DNA of 64,000 bases from Artocarpus heterophyllus (taxonomy: Eukaryota > Streptophyta > Magnoliopsida > Rosales > Moraceae). The position numbers and the translations under genes are program-made. The stretch is from contig CM046335.1 in assembly GCA_025403435.1 (NCBI GenBank), positions 7,630,103 to 7,694,102 of the forward strand, written 5' to 3'. Shown in pieces: positions 1 through 12,440 of this stretch. The notes under the pieces were generated by a model, which was not told the origin of the DNA, did not search any database, and saw only the letters and a list, made by a program, of their open reading frames with translations. How positions within the stretch are numbered: position 1 is the first letter of the stretch; every line of letters begins with the position of its first letter.

Positions 1-2423
1 CAATCATAACATTCTTATCCATATTATTTGCTCGTATAAGTGTTATACTTTCATATCATATTCATAAACATATCATACATATACATATCATTCATACCAT
101 ACTTTCACATTTCATGCTTTCATATATTACTCATATTCATATCGTTCATATCATACTTTCACATTTCATGCTTTCATATATTACTCATATTCATGTCATT
201 CATATCATACATCCATTTGTCGTTCATACTTTCATATCGTGGAGTTGCTATACATTTTTCTTCTTTGAATAGCAACTATTTCATATTATATCCATATAAT
301 ACTTTAAGTTATGTCACATGTATAATACACACACCAATCATAGTTCATAACGTTCATGCATATCAATATGCAAATAGGCTTCAAACATAACGGTTGTAAA
401 TTCATTGCAAACCTTATTTTGTACTTTAGAACTTTTTTGCATAATAAATGCAAATATACTTTAAAAACAACTTGCATAACCACTGCAAACGCATTTACAA
501 ATGCATATGGATGCATTAAAAGCTATTTACTTCATGCTATAGGTGAAATCTGAACTTACCCGGACTATGCCCTAGCGTTCTCTATTTCGTTCCTTTCTCG
601 TTCCTTTTCCTTCCATTGGTCGGCTTTTCTGTCCTGATCATACGACAGCCGACTCATTAATTAACTTTCTTTTTATCAATCCACTTGATTGATAATAAAA
701 CACAAACATTAACTATTCTTTTCTTTTAACTTCATAACCCATCAGTTTACCTCTCGTTTACTTAAAACATCTCTTATTAAATCTCTGGTCTCACATGACT
801 GTTACGTTACTTAACATATTACGGAACATTTTTCATCTAATAACGTTATGTTAAATCAGAGTATTCGACTCCGTTCTAGCCGTTTTCTTGATAATGACGA
901 TTTTACCCTTAACGGGTTTTTCGTCACCTTGTAACGTTATAAAACTCATTCTCACATAAAACAGTGTAACAATCACTGATCATGCATTTCATAAATTTCT
1001 ATGAAAGTATCTAAAACAATTTATTCTGAAACAGTTTATACTGTAAGCGAGATTCCTACTTACTTGAACTCCAAGCTAAGCAGATCCAGTTGTATCTCGC
1101 TGCATCTACAGTATGTGAAGCTTCCTCTGTAGTACTCCTTGAGCGATCATGAATGGCTAGGAATGCTTCCTGGAGATCATACATTCTTAAAAACGTCATT
1201 CTGGACTCCAATACTGCTGTTTGAATCGCCTCGATTTACGTGCAGTTGATATCGAACGATTTTCATCGAAGTGGAATTAGGTCAAACGGAGGTTATCATT
1301 GCGTTCAGAGCGTCGAAACGAGTCGGGAGGCGGTCTCGGATCTTCGATCGGAGGTCCGGATCACAAAATCCTAATTTGGCCTTGACCTGCCGTTGACCGG
1401 CGGTTGACCGCTGTTGACCGTCGTTAACCGGCGGCGGTTGGCTCCGTTGAGGGCTGAGCTCAAGCCTACCCCCCTAATTTGACCATCCTGAGTCGATTGG
1501 TGGGGTCAATTTCACCCAATTCGGCCTCCATCTACTCCAATCGAGGATCAAAGTCGGCGGCCAAAAGAGGAGATTCCGATCTCCTATCTCCGGCGGAGAT
1601 ACCGTGCAATTGAGGTGGGGGATTTGTTCCCTGACCTCCTCTAAGTGTTTTCGTGCCATCAATTTGGCACGAAAGCATCGGGGATGGAGAACCTGAAGTG
1701 CTCATGGCGGCGGTAGGCGGCGGAAGCCGTTCTCCGGCTACCGGCCGTCTTTTTGTGAAATTGATCGAGGGGTTTTACTCCTCTTGATCCTCTAAACCCA
1801 TTGGGAGGGGTGGTGTCGGCCACCTCCTCTGGAAAGGCGGAGTTCCACCATGGGGGCAGTGGAGCACGTCAGCGATAGGCGGGCAGAGCAATCCGGCCGT
1901 TGTTGAGCTGCCACTAAGGGTGGCTTTTGTTCCTCTCATCACGGTGGTCGTGTAGGAACAAGAATCACGTCGATCGGACGTCGGACGGCGAAGATATCTC
2001 GTCGGAAAGAAATGGGTTTCGTCGCCACTTTGGACGGCGCGTGAGCCTTCCTCCGGCGGCGTTTTGGGTGGCACGACACCTCATTGGACTCAGCTCATCG
2101 AGAGCTTTCCATTGGGGCGGGAGGTCTCGAAAGCGGATGTCGTAATCTCGAACGAGATTTGAGGAGAGAGAGAGAAAGTAGAGAGAGAAAGTGTCAAGTC
2201 ATGAGAGATTTTTCTAATTTTTTTTTCTTTTTTTTATTTTCTTTTCTTTTATAAAAGTATAAAAAGAAATTGTGGTCCACACAGTTCAATTCTTATACTA
2301 TATTGCTCTAATACTGTATAATTTTCTATGTTATTATACAGTTTTTTCTTTATACTGTGCTTTGTCTTAATATAATCATCAACTTAATGCATTTTTAATG
2401 CATTAAAAATCTCAGGTGTTACA
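1..2423 (+). mobile_element. Family B LTR-like element, copy 1 (right part)
   Basis: Right-hand part of a long LTR-like element whose left end lies outside the window. It ends at 2415-2423 with GGTGTTACA, the inverted complement of the TGTAACA start seen at the complete copy (44121-47534). The closing segment (about 2290-2423) has the same ATACTGTATAAT-rich stretch and the same terminal words (TGCATTAAAAAT, GTGTTACA) as that copy. A GC-rich core (about 1230-2160) contains four TTGACC words around 1383-1422 and then GAGA-rich sequence; no protein is recognisable in it. It appears to have inserted into the C-terminal end of the copia polyprotein to its right. Superfamily is not determinable from the sequence. 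Confidence 0.65.
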
Positions 2424-2501
2424 CACACAACTTCAGTTTCTCAATCGGAACTATCTTGGTGGGCATATCTCTGAATTCTTTTACCACCTGTCTTGCCTTA
2501 T

Positions 2502-4535
2502 TGTTAGACATATATGCCTTAAGAAGTAAAAATGTAATAAGTTTTTTAAAATATTTTTTTAATAAAGAATTTATTCATTGTTTATATACCAAATCTTGTC
2601 CTTTTTATGTTTATATTTGTTGAATATATGTTAAGCAAACAATAGTCTAAGACTATCGGTCTAAACCTTAAGAATTGGGCATATAATGGACGGATTATGC
2701 GGAAGACACGATTCTTAAGGTGATGGTCTAAATTATACGATACACAATCGAGAGAATAAAGTTGGGCGCTTTATTTATGCAAAGATTGTTATGTTGTCTA
2801 TATCCCTTTTGGGAGATGGTTTGTCTTGACCATCGGAGATGGATTTCGTGAATAGAAATATTGGCACGTTATCATAGAAGACGATGTGTTTGATCGAAAC
2901 ATAAAGTGGATTGATTTGGATTAATAATTTTGTCTCGATAAATCGATTCACTTTAGACAATCATTTATGTTGTATCTTAATCCTGAGATGAATAGTGGGC
3001 CCGTTGTCTTCGCTTGTATCTTTTGATGCACCAAAATGTGACACCTACATCTTAATAGTGGTATGCATGCCGGTACGTTGGAGGCATGACTCTTGATAGC
3101 GTAGACCTGTTATTCATAGATATGGAATCCATAGCTCCTCTTTAGGAGTAATGATATCCTCTTATATGCGTTATCCTGTAATTGAAAAACTGGAGCGCTC
3201 AATCATTTGGATACATAAGTGTAACCAAAAGATATACTGTCTTTGGATAATAAGTTTTCCAATGGTGAGATAATAGAACGTAAGATAAAAATAATCAAAA
3301 AGGTAAGACAGAACTAGTCCTTAAGCCGATTATAGATTATCATATGGGGATATGATACACTATGATATGTCATGGAGACTTAGCTATACAAGCTTCATAA
3401 TTTTATGTAGTTCGAGAGTGCAGCTTCAAGCTTTTAGTGGAGTAGTGTTGGAGTTGATAATTATGAAATGTATATCTAGGATATTGGATTTCATAATTAT
3501 CGAGAGCTTGTACTATATAGGTTCATTTGGTCCCCTTTGCTAGCTCACAACATCCTGTAACGACACGACGTGCTTTTCTAATAATTTGTAACTTATGTCA
3601 GATTTATTAGATTGGTTGAAATTTGGAAGAATCAAATAATTCATGTTTGTTTATCGGTTGAATTAATTTTGTGATAAAAATTAATTCAAGATAAACTTGT
3701 TGAATTATAAGGATCGGATAATTCTTGTCTGTTTATCGATTGATTTGATTTTTGAATAAATTAGATCAAGATAAACTTGAAGAATTATTGGGATTTTATT
3801 TATTTTCTTAGAGCTTATCTAGATAAAGTTGTTTTAATTAGATAACTTTTTTATTGGGTTATTTGAATTAAAACTGAGACTTTATCCTATAGAATCTCGG
3901 GTGAAAAATAAAAGATTCGTGAGATTTTTATTCGATAGTTTGGCTTGTCGATGGACGTGTTTGGCCAGTCGATTGGGCCTGTTCGGCCTGTCGATCAAGT
4001 GGTTCGGTCTGCCAATCAACGAAGGATAAGATCACGCGTTTTCACGCAGATCTTTTCAGATATTGATCCAAACTTGATTTTATTTTGAGTTTTTGAGACC
4101 TAATCTGATAAGGACTAACTCCATGACCAATTTCTATATAAAGGAAGTAAGTCTTAAGAGTTACTCAGATCAATTGAGAGATTAAGAGTGATACTGTACT
4201 AGAGAGAATCTAAAAACTCCCTAAGAGCTTTTGTTCACAAAGCACGAACACATGCTTTGGGTTCTCTTGATTGGTTGGAGTGAGAGTCACCTAGTTGAAG
4301 AGCTGTATATGTGAGCCCACACTCACTCTGGTCGTGGATAGAGAATAGCAAAGAAAACCAATTGGTTGAGACTCTTCTAGAACGTTACTTCTCTTTACGT
4401 TTTGCGAGGGTTCTTCAGCAATCAAAGGTTAGTAAGATCTGGCTAATTTATGCATATAACATGTCAAACTTGTGTTTTGGAAAATACTTTGATGTAAAAA
4501 ATTTTAAAATTTCACTGCGCACCCTTTTTCCAACA
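2502..4535 (-). mobile_element. Copia-type solo LTR inserted in the RT gene
   Basis: On the minus strand it begins TGTTGGAAAAAGG (4535) and ends TCTAACA (2502), 2034 bp. The host sequence on both sides carries the same 5 bp, CTTAT, at 2497-2501 and 4536-4540 (plus strand): a perfect target-site duplication. Reading across the duplication rejoins the interrupted reverse transcriptase (WYKARQVVKEF). No internal domain or second LTR is present, so this is a solo LTR left by LTR-LTR recombination. The LTR at 30832-32804 is a diverged relative in opposite orientation. Confidence 0.85.
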
Positions 4536-6104
4536 CTTATACCATTTGCTGCCTCACTTTTATCTTTTATCTGATATACCCACTTGTTGTGCAAGGACTT
4601 TTTACCCTGTGGTAATTTTGCAAGTTGCCATGTCCGATTGGAGATTAAGGAATCCATCTTGTCCCTCATGGCTAACTCCCACTTGACCAAATCTTTAGCT
4701 TCCATGGCTTCACCATAGCTCTCTAGCTCACCTCTGTCAGTCAAGAAAATATAATGCAAAGAATGGGAGTATCCTGTAGCTGTCTGATAGTCCTGCTAGA
4801 CCTCCTAACTGGTGTGGCAGGAGTACTCTAGTTTCCTTCTAGAGCTATATTCTCTTGGTCTTCAACTTCTGCACTTTGCACCTCTACTTCAGGAAAATCC
4901 TTCAACGGAATCACCTCAGGCTTCTTGTCTTCAAAACCTGAACCCCTAGAGTTAGTGTTGTCTTGTCTTTGTACAAAATACCTTCATTGAAGATAACATC
5001 CTTGCTCCTAACAATCTTCTGATTTTGGGCATCCTAGAGATGATAACCAAACTCAAGTCCACCATAGCCAACCAAAAAACACGTTTTTGACTTGGCATCA
5101 AATTTACTTCTAGCAACAGGATCAATGTGAACATATGAAACACACCCAAACACTCTCAAGTAAGAGAGATCAACCTTTTTACGGCTTCAAACTTCTTTCG
5201 ATAGCTTAAACTTCAACAGTGTGGATGGACTTCTGTTGATCAGATGAGCGGTTGTATTAATTGCCTGAGCCCAAAACATCTTTGGCAGCCTTGCATGCAA
5301 CCTTATGCTTCAGGCATGCTCGTTTAAAGTCTTGTTCATCCTCTCAGCTACTCTGTTCTATTGTGATTTCTCTGGAATGGTTTTCTTCATCTTTATTCCA
5401 TTCTCAGCACAATACTGCTTGAAATCTTCATTTAAATACTTTCCCCCATTGTCAGACTACAAGCACCTCGCCTTTAAATCTGTCTCATTCTCCACCATGG
5501 CTCTTCATCTCTTGAAAGCACCAAAGACATCAGATTTGTTTTTCAGAAAGTAAACTCATACTCTTGAAAGCACCAAAGACGTCAAATTTATTTTTCAAAA
5601 AGTAAACTCATACCTTCCTGCTTGAGTCATCAATGAATGTCACATAATAGTTAGCGCCACTAAGGGAAGTCACCGATGCAGGCCCCCACACATCATGTGG
5701 ACTAGCTTTAATTTCCTAGACTTGGGCTCTCTACCTGTTGTTGAGAAGCTAACTCTCTTCTGTTTCCCATAGATGCAAGCTTCACACAAACTGTGATCAA
5801 CAGTTTACAATCATGATAGTTTTCTCTTACAGTGAAGCACCTTCATTCCCTTCTCATTCATGTGACCGAGCCTATAATGCCATAGCTTGGTATTGACAGT
5901 AGAATCAGCAACTGCTATGGTATCTCTACAAGTAAAGTTCATGTAGAGAGTTCCAGCCTTGCATCCCCGAGTAACAACCATTGCTCCTTTTGTGACTTTT
6001 CAACTTCCATAATTGAAGGTTACTTTATGTCCTTCGTCATCCAGTTGCCCCACCGAAATCAAGTTGCGCATCAGCTTGGGTACATGTCTCACCTTCTGAA
6101 TCTT

Positions 6105-6974
6105 TCACACAGACCCGTTAGGCATTTTCAAACTGAAATCCCCAATGCCAACAATATCCAAAGATTCTCCATCAGCAAGATAAACTTTACCATGATTTCC
6201 AGCAACGTAGTTCTCCAAGACGTGACGGTGCGCTGTGGTGTGAAATGATGCTCCTGAATCAATCACCCACGAATCAAAAGAATTGTCAACAGACAAGATT
6301 AAGGCATCCTGTGCCCCTTCCGTGACGACGTTAGCATTATTCTTGTCTTCATTCTTCCTTGTAGCCCTGCAATTCTTTTTCAAGTGGTCGGTCTTTCCAC
6401 AATTCCAACACTCCATAGTCCTAGCGTTCCTTGACTTGCTTCTCTCATTCCTCGACTTGCCTCTCTTGCCATTATCCTTGTTGGAATGCCTCTCAAGTTT
6501 CCTACCTCTATTATCAACATTAAGAGCCGAGTTCGACGTTGAGGCTTCACCTGAGTCCTTCCTACGAACTTCTCCCCCCAGAATAAAGTTTCTGACATCA
6601 ACAAACTTCAATTTTGCATTCCCAATCGAATTTGTAATGGTCACCCTCATGGGTTCCCAACTATTTGGTAACGAGGCTAAGAGGATTAGGGCATTGATCT
6701 CATCATCAAATTTAATCTCTACCGAGACCAATTGGTTCAGGACGGTGTTGAAACTGTTCAAATGCTCTACTACCGAGGCACCTTCAAGCATATTTAAATT
6801 AAAGAGCTTCCTCATGAGATATACCTTGTTGTTGGCCGAAGGCTTCTCATACATATCTGATAGAGCCTTTATCATCCCTGTTATAGTATTCTCCTTCGCA
6901 ACGTTGCGGGCCACGTTGTTTGACAGGGCTGAACAATTCCCTCCACTACTACCATCTGGTAAAAAATTTGTCAT
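6105..6974 (-). pseudogene. Copia gag-protease ORF
   Basis: Open 289-residue piece of the copia polyprotein. It contains the gag UBN2-type domain (residues about 20-145, with YLMRKLFNLNM and LLASLPNSWE), a basic linker, the CCHC zinc knuckle CWNCGKTDHLKKNC (about residue 188) and the aspartic protease active-site motif DSGASFH (about 238). The usual gag N-terminus is absent and the frame stops inside the protease after KMPNGSV. The pieces that follow (4950-6100) match integrase but need several frame changes. It is read as part of the dead element. Confidence 0.85.
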
Positions 6975-7139
6975 TCAAAACTATAATACATTCATAAGAA
7001 CATCATTAGCTATCATTCATCAACCCCTAAATATTACAACCCAATATTCCATTTCCAAAAGTGAGAGTGAATATCATTCTACCCCTGGCTTTTAATCTTT
7101 CCCTAAGCCACACATAATGCTCCTGCAGTCAAGTGAAAA

Positions 7140-10100
7140 TGCACTTTTAACATTTATTGAACCAATATACAAAGTATAAAACATCTTGACACTTCAAATT
7201 ATTGGATCAATATACAAAATATAAAACATCTTGACATGTACTTTGAAATAGATATAGTTTAAGAAAAATATTGTATGGAAAATATAAAAATTTTGTAGTA
7301 TGAGAATAATGCAATATAAGAATTATACAGTATAGAAATTATGCAGTATGAAAATTATAGTTATAAGATTAAGCAGCATGAAATTATATTTTGTAGAGGA
7401 TATGGATAAGTATGGAATCTTATGGAAGCTTGTAAACAGTATAGAAAAGTATACTGACAGTATATGAAAGTATATTAGCAACACAGTGTAAATTTAGACT
7501 GTTAAAAAGTTAAAAATAGGACCCATGGGACACCATAAAAGTTGTAGGAAATTTCCGTATGGTTCCAACAAAATCAGTTTTGACATGTGGAAAGGGGCAA
7601 ATTATCTTTGCAAATTAGTCCCTAATATAGATCTATAAATACCTAAGGGTATTAACAAAATAAAAAATTTATTCATTTCATCAAAATTGCTTCTACTTTC
7701 TCCCATTAAAAATCAGCCCCTCTCTAGCTCTCTTACTCTCAAAAATTTAATGATTTTGTCCTCCAATCATTCAAGGAAGCATGAGCAAGTGTTCTTGAGG
7801 AGGATTAAGGAGTTTAAAATAAAACTTTGAACTTTCTCTATGTTTTTTAAGGATTTTTATAGTTGTTATGGATTTGTTGACAAGGGATTTAGAGGGTTTG
7901 AAGTCCAAAAAAGAGATGAAAAACTTTGGAGTTTCTTAGTAAAATCCTAAGCTCTATACTTGGTTAAGTTTATGCTTGATTATTATGCATATCAAGTGTT
8001 TGATGTAAGTTGTAGACTATGGCATGTAAAGAGAACAATATCGTGTGATTAGTTTATATGTTAGGTGCTTGATGATGTACTTGAAAGGATTAAATAAAAT
8101 TAAACTCAAGAAAATAAAACTAAGATTTGTTTTAGTGCAAAAAGTATGTTTAAGGGTATTTTTGAAAGATTTAAGTGTTAGAGGCACTTCAAGGCCAAAC
8201 TAGTTTCCTAGCTTAACACAAGATTTATTGGAAACATCAAGATGGAAAATTTTTGTGAAGAAATTTTCCTCGAATTCCAATTCAAACAAGCCAAAAACGT
8301 TAATTTTAGTTCTTCCCGTTTTAGAAAAAGGCCAAAACACTATCAAGATGAATGATACAAAAAGTTAACACATCCAAGTAGGGCCGGCAATTCAGACACG
8401 ACACGATGACACAATACGAAAACGACACGAGATAAACGGGTTTGGAGCGCAGCGCACGTTTAATAATTGTGCCATAAATTGGTTGGCATGAATAACACAA
8501 AAATAAACGGGCTAGATTCGTGCTAATACGCTAAACACATTTAATTAAACGGGCCGTAAATGTGTTAACACGACACAACACGACTCGCCCATTTATAAGA
8601 CATTTAAACTTAAAAATAAAAATATTTGAAATATTTATAGTAGATTAGTGTAAATTAGATATTTTTTTTGTTAATTTTCTTTATTGGCTTTTTTAAAAAA
8701 ATTAAAAATTAATTTTTTTTTAAATTTTAGTTAATTGGGTCATAAACGTGTCATATGCGTGTTGTTATCGTGTCAACCCGTCACGGCATATTTAATAATC
8801 GTGTTAATCGTGTTGTGCCGTGTTACACGTACCATAAGCGTGTCGTATTCGTGTTTGTATTTCTGGCACATTTATTAATTGTGTCGTGTTCATGTTCGGG
8901 CTAAACGTGTCGTGCTGTAAACGTGCCAACACGAACACGATTATTGCCACCCCTACATCCAAGTTGTAGATCTCATAAAAACTGCTAAGAATCATGAAAC
9001 AAGGCTTTGGACAATTTCACATAGATTTTAAGTTGCGGATTTTATAAGATTTAATCACGAGATTTTGAAAGAGTAAGATGAGGAAAAACGTTTTGAAATT
9101 GTTTGAATTTGACAAAAGAGCATTTGTACCTTGCAAAAAACTAAATGTTATGATATAAAACTTCTATTTTTGGTCTGAAGGCAAAAATATCAAGAATTTT
9201 ATATTTTGGACTAAAACCATAAATCGTGTGGAATGGAAATTCTCATTGTGTAAAGATAGATATAGATATAGTTTAAGAAAAATATTGTATGAAACAGATT
9301 TTGAAATGGTCATTTTTACCACAAATGGCTAAAACAAACCTCGAGCCCACCAATTTAGCTTAATGCCCTCAAATGGAACTGTTCCGTATCATGGTAAGTT
9401 GCAAAACAGTCCAATGAGATGTGAAATTTGACTATGTAAATGTTTAAGTTAAGCAGTACAAAAACAAAACGACGGTGTTAATTCGAGTTCATTTATAATA
9501 GTTAGGCGTCGTTTGAACGGGCGTAAAGACCGACTAATAGAATAAAAAAGAAAAAGTGGGAGCGCTATAACGATATTTAGATAAGTTTCAAACCCTACCT
9601 ATGGCATGAAGAAAATAATTTTCAAATGCTTCATTTATGTTTGAAAAGTGTTGCATTTGATGGGCATTTTGTTTTAAAGACCAAGTCATGATTAGCAATA
9701 TGTTTGCATTTGTTATGTTAATTATTTTAGACATTAAGTTATGTCATACAATGTGCTTACTAAGATTACAAGATCGTTAATCTAAACTTTTAAGTTAAGA
9801 TAAGAAAGTGTCGGACTAACCTCCTAACCCAAGAGGAGCATCAAGTAATAATTATTTTACAATCTTGGTGATACGACAACCTTTTGCACACTTGGTACAT
9901 ACACTTAGGCCTCTAGTTCAAGATAAGTTACGAGAATAAGTTGATGTTCATAATTGAGCATAAATGAAATCATGCATTGTGATATTGCTTGTATTCCTTT
10001 CAAAGAAATATTTTATGAATAATGTTTTATGAACAACATTTTATGAAAAATGTTTTATCAAAAACATTTTATGAGAAATGTTTACGAGAAAGGTTTTATG

Positions 10101-10601
10101 TGAATTGTTTTACAAGAAAAGTTTTAAAAGGAAAGTTTTGTGAATTTTTTTTTTATATTTTGTGAGATATGTTTGAATTTACCAGGATAAAGCTCATTAC
10201 AAGTTCCTTTATGATGTAGGTATTTTTATAAGAGACCAATATGACTGGTTGAAGAGATTGGTGTTGTGGTTAAATACATGCGATGGTTAGGTTGTGGATA
10301 TCACCACAATAGATTTCCGTTGTATTGAAAGAAGTTTTACATTGTTTTGAAAAGATGTTTTAAAAGTTTTAAGAAAGTAAATGTTTATTTTACAAGTATT
10401 ATGAAATGTTTCGGATGACTACAAAATTAAGTTTTGTATTTATGTTTCAGTTTATATTGCAATGAAATTACAATAGTTTTAAGTATATTTTTAAGAAAAA
10501 AATTTTATTTCGTATTTTCTTACTAGTAAGTAAGATTAAGTTTAAAAACCATGTTTAAGCAAGCAAGTTGAGTAATGGCTCAAAAAAATTGGTGTGTTAC
10601 A
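7140..10601 (-). mobile_element. Family B LTR-like element, copy 2 (inverted)
   Basis: Diverged homologue of 44121-47534 in the opposite orientation. On the minus strand it starts TGTAACACACCAA at 10601. Shared blocks in order include the CTTGTAATGAGCTT word near 10190, TATGCTCAATTATGAAC near 9950, and the AGAAAAATATTGTAT and CAGTATAGAAATTAT stretch near 7260-7480. The left limit is uncertain (7140-7250). It is interrupted by a 577-bp MITE at 8379-8955. A short stretch (TAGTTTAAGAAAAATATTG) occurs at both about 7254 and about 9269. No coding capacity is visible. No target-site duplication was found because the left end is eroded. Confidence 0.65.
8379..8955. mobile_element. hAT-type MITE with 8-bp TSD
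   Basis: 577-bp non-autonomous element. The terminal inverted repeats are TAGGGCCGGCAAT (left) and, on the complementary strand, TAGGGGTGGCAAT (right). It is flanked by a perfect 8-bp direct repeat CATCCAAG at 8371-8378 and 8956-8963. An 8-bp duplication with GGGTGGCAA-type ends indicates the hAT superfamily. The arms are built of many short CGTGT and ACACG words in opposite orientation on the two sides, so the element can fold on itself. It has no coding capacity and sits inside family B copy 2, so it is younger than that copy. Confidence 0.9.
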
Positions 10602-10804
10602 TATTAAGAGTTTTATGCTATAAAAAAACCCCTTCTGGTAGAGTTTTGTCACGAAATGTTTGATTTTTATTAGGGTGTTTGGAATTCTCAATTGCAAACT
10701 TTTGGTTGCTATGTACAATATAAAACTCTCACATGCTACAATGGTTTTTAATCAAAATTGTTTAAACTATTGGTTTAAATCAATACTCCTAAACACCCTA
10801 TACA

Positions 10805-10866
10805 TACACACACACACACACACACATATATATTTATATATATATATATATATATCTATATCTATA
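10805..10866. repeat. (CA)n(TA)n microsatellite
   Basis: Compound dinucleotide repeat: about ten CA units followed by interrupted TA units. Confidence 0.95.
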
Positions 10867-11261
10867 ATATTTGTTTTGCATGTCTTTTATTTTGATATGA
10901 TTTTATTCATACCTAGTTTTCAGAAATATGCACTAACAATAAGGATATCTTACCATATTTTTTTATACCTTGTATTTTAAGGATATAAAAAGCATTAGAA
11001 TTTAACATATGATAAATTTAACACAAGAAATGATACTTCATTTTTTACCCTCAAATATCAATATTTGACATTGACACGCTATTATAGCACTGCATTGAAC
11101 ATGCTCTAAAAGCCAATGGGGCATATATGAAAATATTAATCTCAATGGGGTATAATAAAATAATGATAAAGTTTAAATGACCAAATTTTAATTTTTATAA
11201 AATAAGTAGGGGTGGCAGTCCCCACTTGGCCTCATCTAACTCCGCCACAGCTAATAAGCAG

Positions 11262-11355
11262 TAAAAATCAAAGTTAATCTAACCCAAATCATATGTGAGT
11301 GATGGAGCATTAAAAATCAAAGTTAATCTAACCCAAATCATACGTGAGTGATGGA
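11262..11355. repeat. Tandem 49-bp duplication
   Basis: Two near-identical copies (11262-11306 and 11311-11355, period 49 bp) beginning TAAAAATCAAAGTTAATC; they differ at one base in ATATGTGAG versus ATACGTGAG. Confidence 0.9.
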
Positions 11356-12125
11356 TTTCAATTTAGGTTGTGATTTGAATTTGGTATATCATCGATGCGA
11401 CAAAAAAAAAAAAAAAAATACAGTTGACACATTTTCAGAATTTTGAAGTATGTCATTACCACCCTGCATAGTCGAATAAACAAGTTGACGGTGTGAACTG
11501 CACAATAAAAATAGACTTAGTTGACATGCTAATCAACTATACGTTTTCAATCATCCAAGCATGCCATCTTCCTAGTTACACAACTGTAATGCAAGTAACA
11601 TTATTCTGCTAAAATGTCCTAAATACAAAGACGTTTTAATGATTATATGCACGTGCTCACACTTGATGACAAAAGGGCAACTGGGAGTCGTAACTGTCTT
11701 TAGAAGAAGCTAGGTTGAGAAATTGATGAGCCTAGCAATCAGGCATCTAATGCTATAGGAATTCTGCCTGCCAAACGTACAAAAAATTATGAGAAAATTA
11801 CCAAACAAAGTTGAAAAAAAAAAAAAAAAAGCAGAAAAGGAGCCAGGCGTCTTGTTTGCAACAGGTTCGGGTAAGTTGCACACTTTTTGGGCATGGTGTG
11901 AATCATCACAATTGCTGTGCTCTGATCATTAGAGTTGTTTTTGAAGCAAAAGGCACATGAGCCATTAAATATGTTTCCTTACAGGGACAAACCTTTCCCA
12001 TCAAGGCAATCAGCCGGTGCATGTTCAAATACGTAATGCTAAATACTAGGAGAATTTTGCGATATATGACGTCTTTTAGCCGTGACACGAACAAAATTCT
12101 GTAAAAATTTGACAATGGAAATCTG

Positions 12126-12425
12126 TTATCCTATCGATGCAAATTTTTATACTCTACTATAGAATTCTCCGCAAAATAATTGATGCATAAATTATACTCT
12201 ATCTGTATCCTATCGATAGAGATTTTTAGAGATTTTTATGCTCTATTATAGAATTCTCCGCAAAAAAATTGATGCATAAACTATACTCTATCTATGTCCT
12301 ATCGATAGAGATTTTTATACTAAACTATAGAATTCTCTGCAAAATAATTGATGCATAAATTATACACTTTCTGTATCCTATCGGTAGAGACTATAGAATT
12401 CTCCGCAAAATAATTGATGAATAAA
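12126..12425. repeat. Four-copy tandem repeat, period about 79 bp
   Basis: Four units starting at about 12129, 12208, 12297 and 12376. Each contains TCCTATCGATAGAG, then ATAGAATTCTCCGCAAAA, then TTGATGCATAAA. The second unit carries an internal 9-11-bp duplication (AGATTTTT repeated), and the last unit is shortened. The array begins directly beyond the last recognisable BSD exon (12441). Confidence 0.9.
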
Positions 12426-12440
12426 ACTAATCAAACTCAC

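Larger units (their letters stand above)
2424..6974 (-). mobile_element. Decayed Ty1/copia gag-pol, truncated at both ends
   Basis: Minus-strand copia polyprotein remnant: gag and protease (6974-6105), GAG-pre-integrase and integrase (about 6100-4950, many stops and shifts), then the start of reverse transcriptase (4759-4541; WQLAKLPQGKKSLHNKWVYQIK). A 2.03-kb solo LTR splits the RT. On its far side the RT resumes as KARQVVKEF at 2500-2474, runs directly into a polyprotein C-terminus (DMPTKIVPIEKLKLC) and stops at the family B boundary. Most of the RT and the RNase H are therefore deleted. The N-terminal part of gag and the 5' LTR are missing; sequence after 6974 passes into a family B copy. 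The element is dead and old. Confidence 0.85.
10602..12125. other. Intergenic, repeat-bearing
   Basis: No gene recognised. It holds a candidate MITE of the GGGTGTTTGG type (about 10672-10797, ending AAACACCCTA), a CA then TA microsatellite (10805-10866), a TAGGGGTGGCAG word at about 11207 that resembles a hAT MITE end, and a 49-bp direct duplication (11262-11355). The segment 11900-12125 lies where the remaining exons of the BSD gene would be expected, but no matching exon is seen. Confidence 0.6.

Noticed and set aside
40..390. 116-codon open frame rich in Phe, Ile and Ser
   Set aside because: Translation of a CATATCATAC-type simple repeat within a family B element; no protein family resemblance.
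6283..7095. 270-codon plus-strand open frame
   Set aside because: Exact antisense of the copia gag-protease frame; the zinc-knuckle and protease motifs are on the minus strand.
10660..10980. 106-codon frame containing HTHTHTH and IYIYIYI
   Set aside because: Translation through a CA/TA microsatellite.
11906..12115. Possible fourth exon of the BSD gene
   Set aside because: Contains a YLNMHRL-like reading but not the expected YEL continuation or a suitable acceptor and phase.
12126..12425. CRISPR-like array
   Set aside because: Units are contiguous 79-bp repeats without unique spacers, in plant nuclear DNA; a simple tandem repeat.
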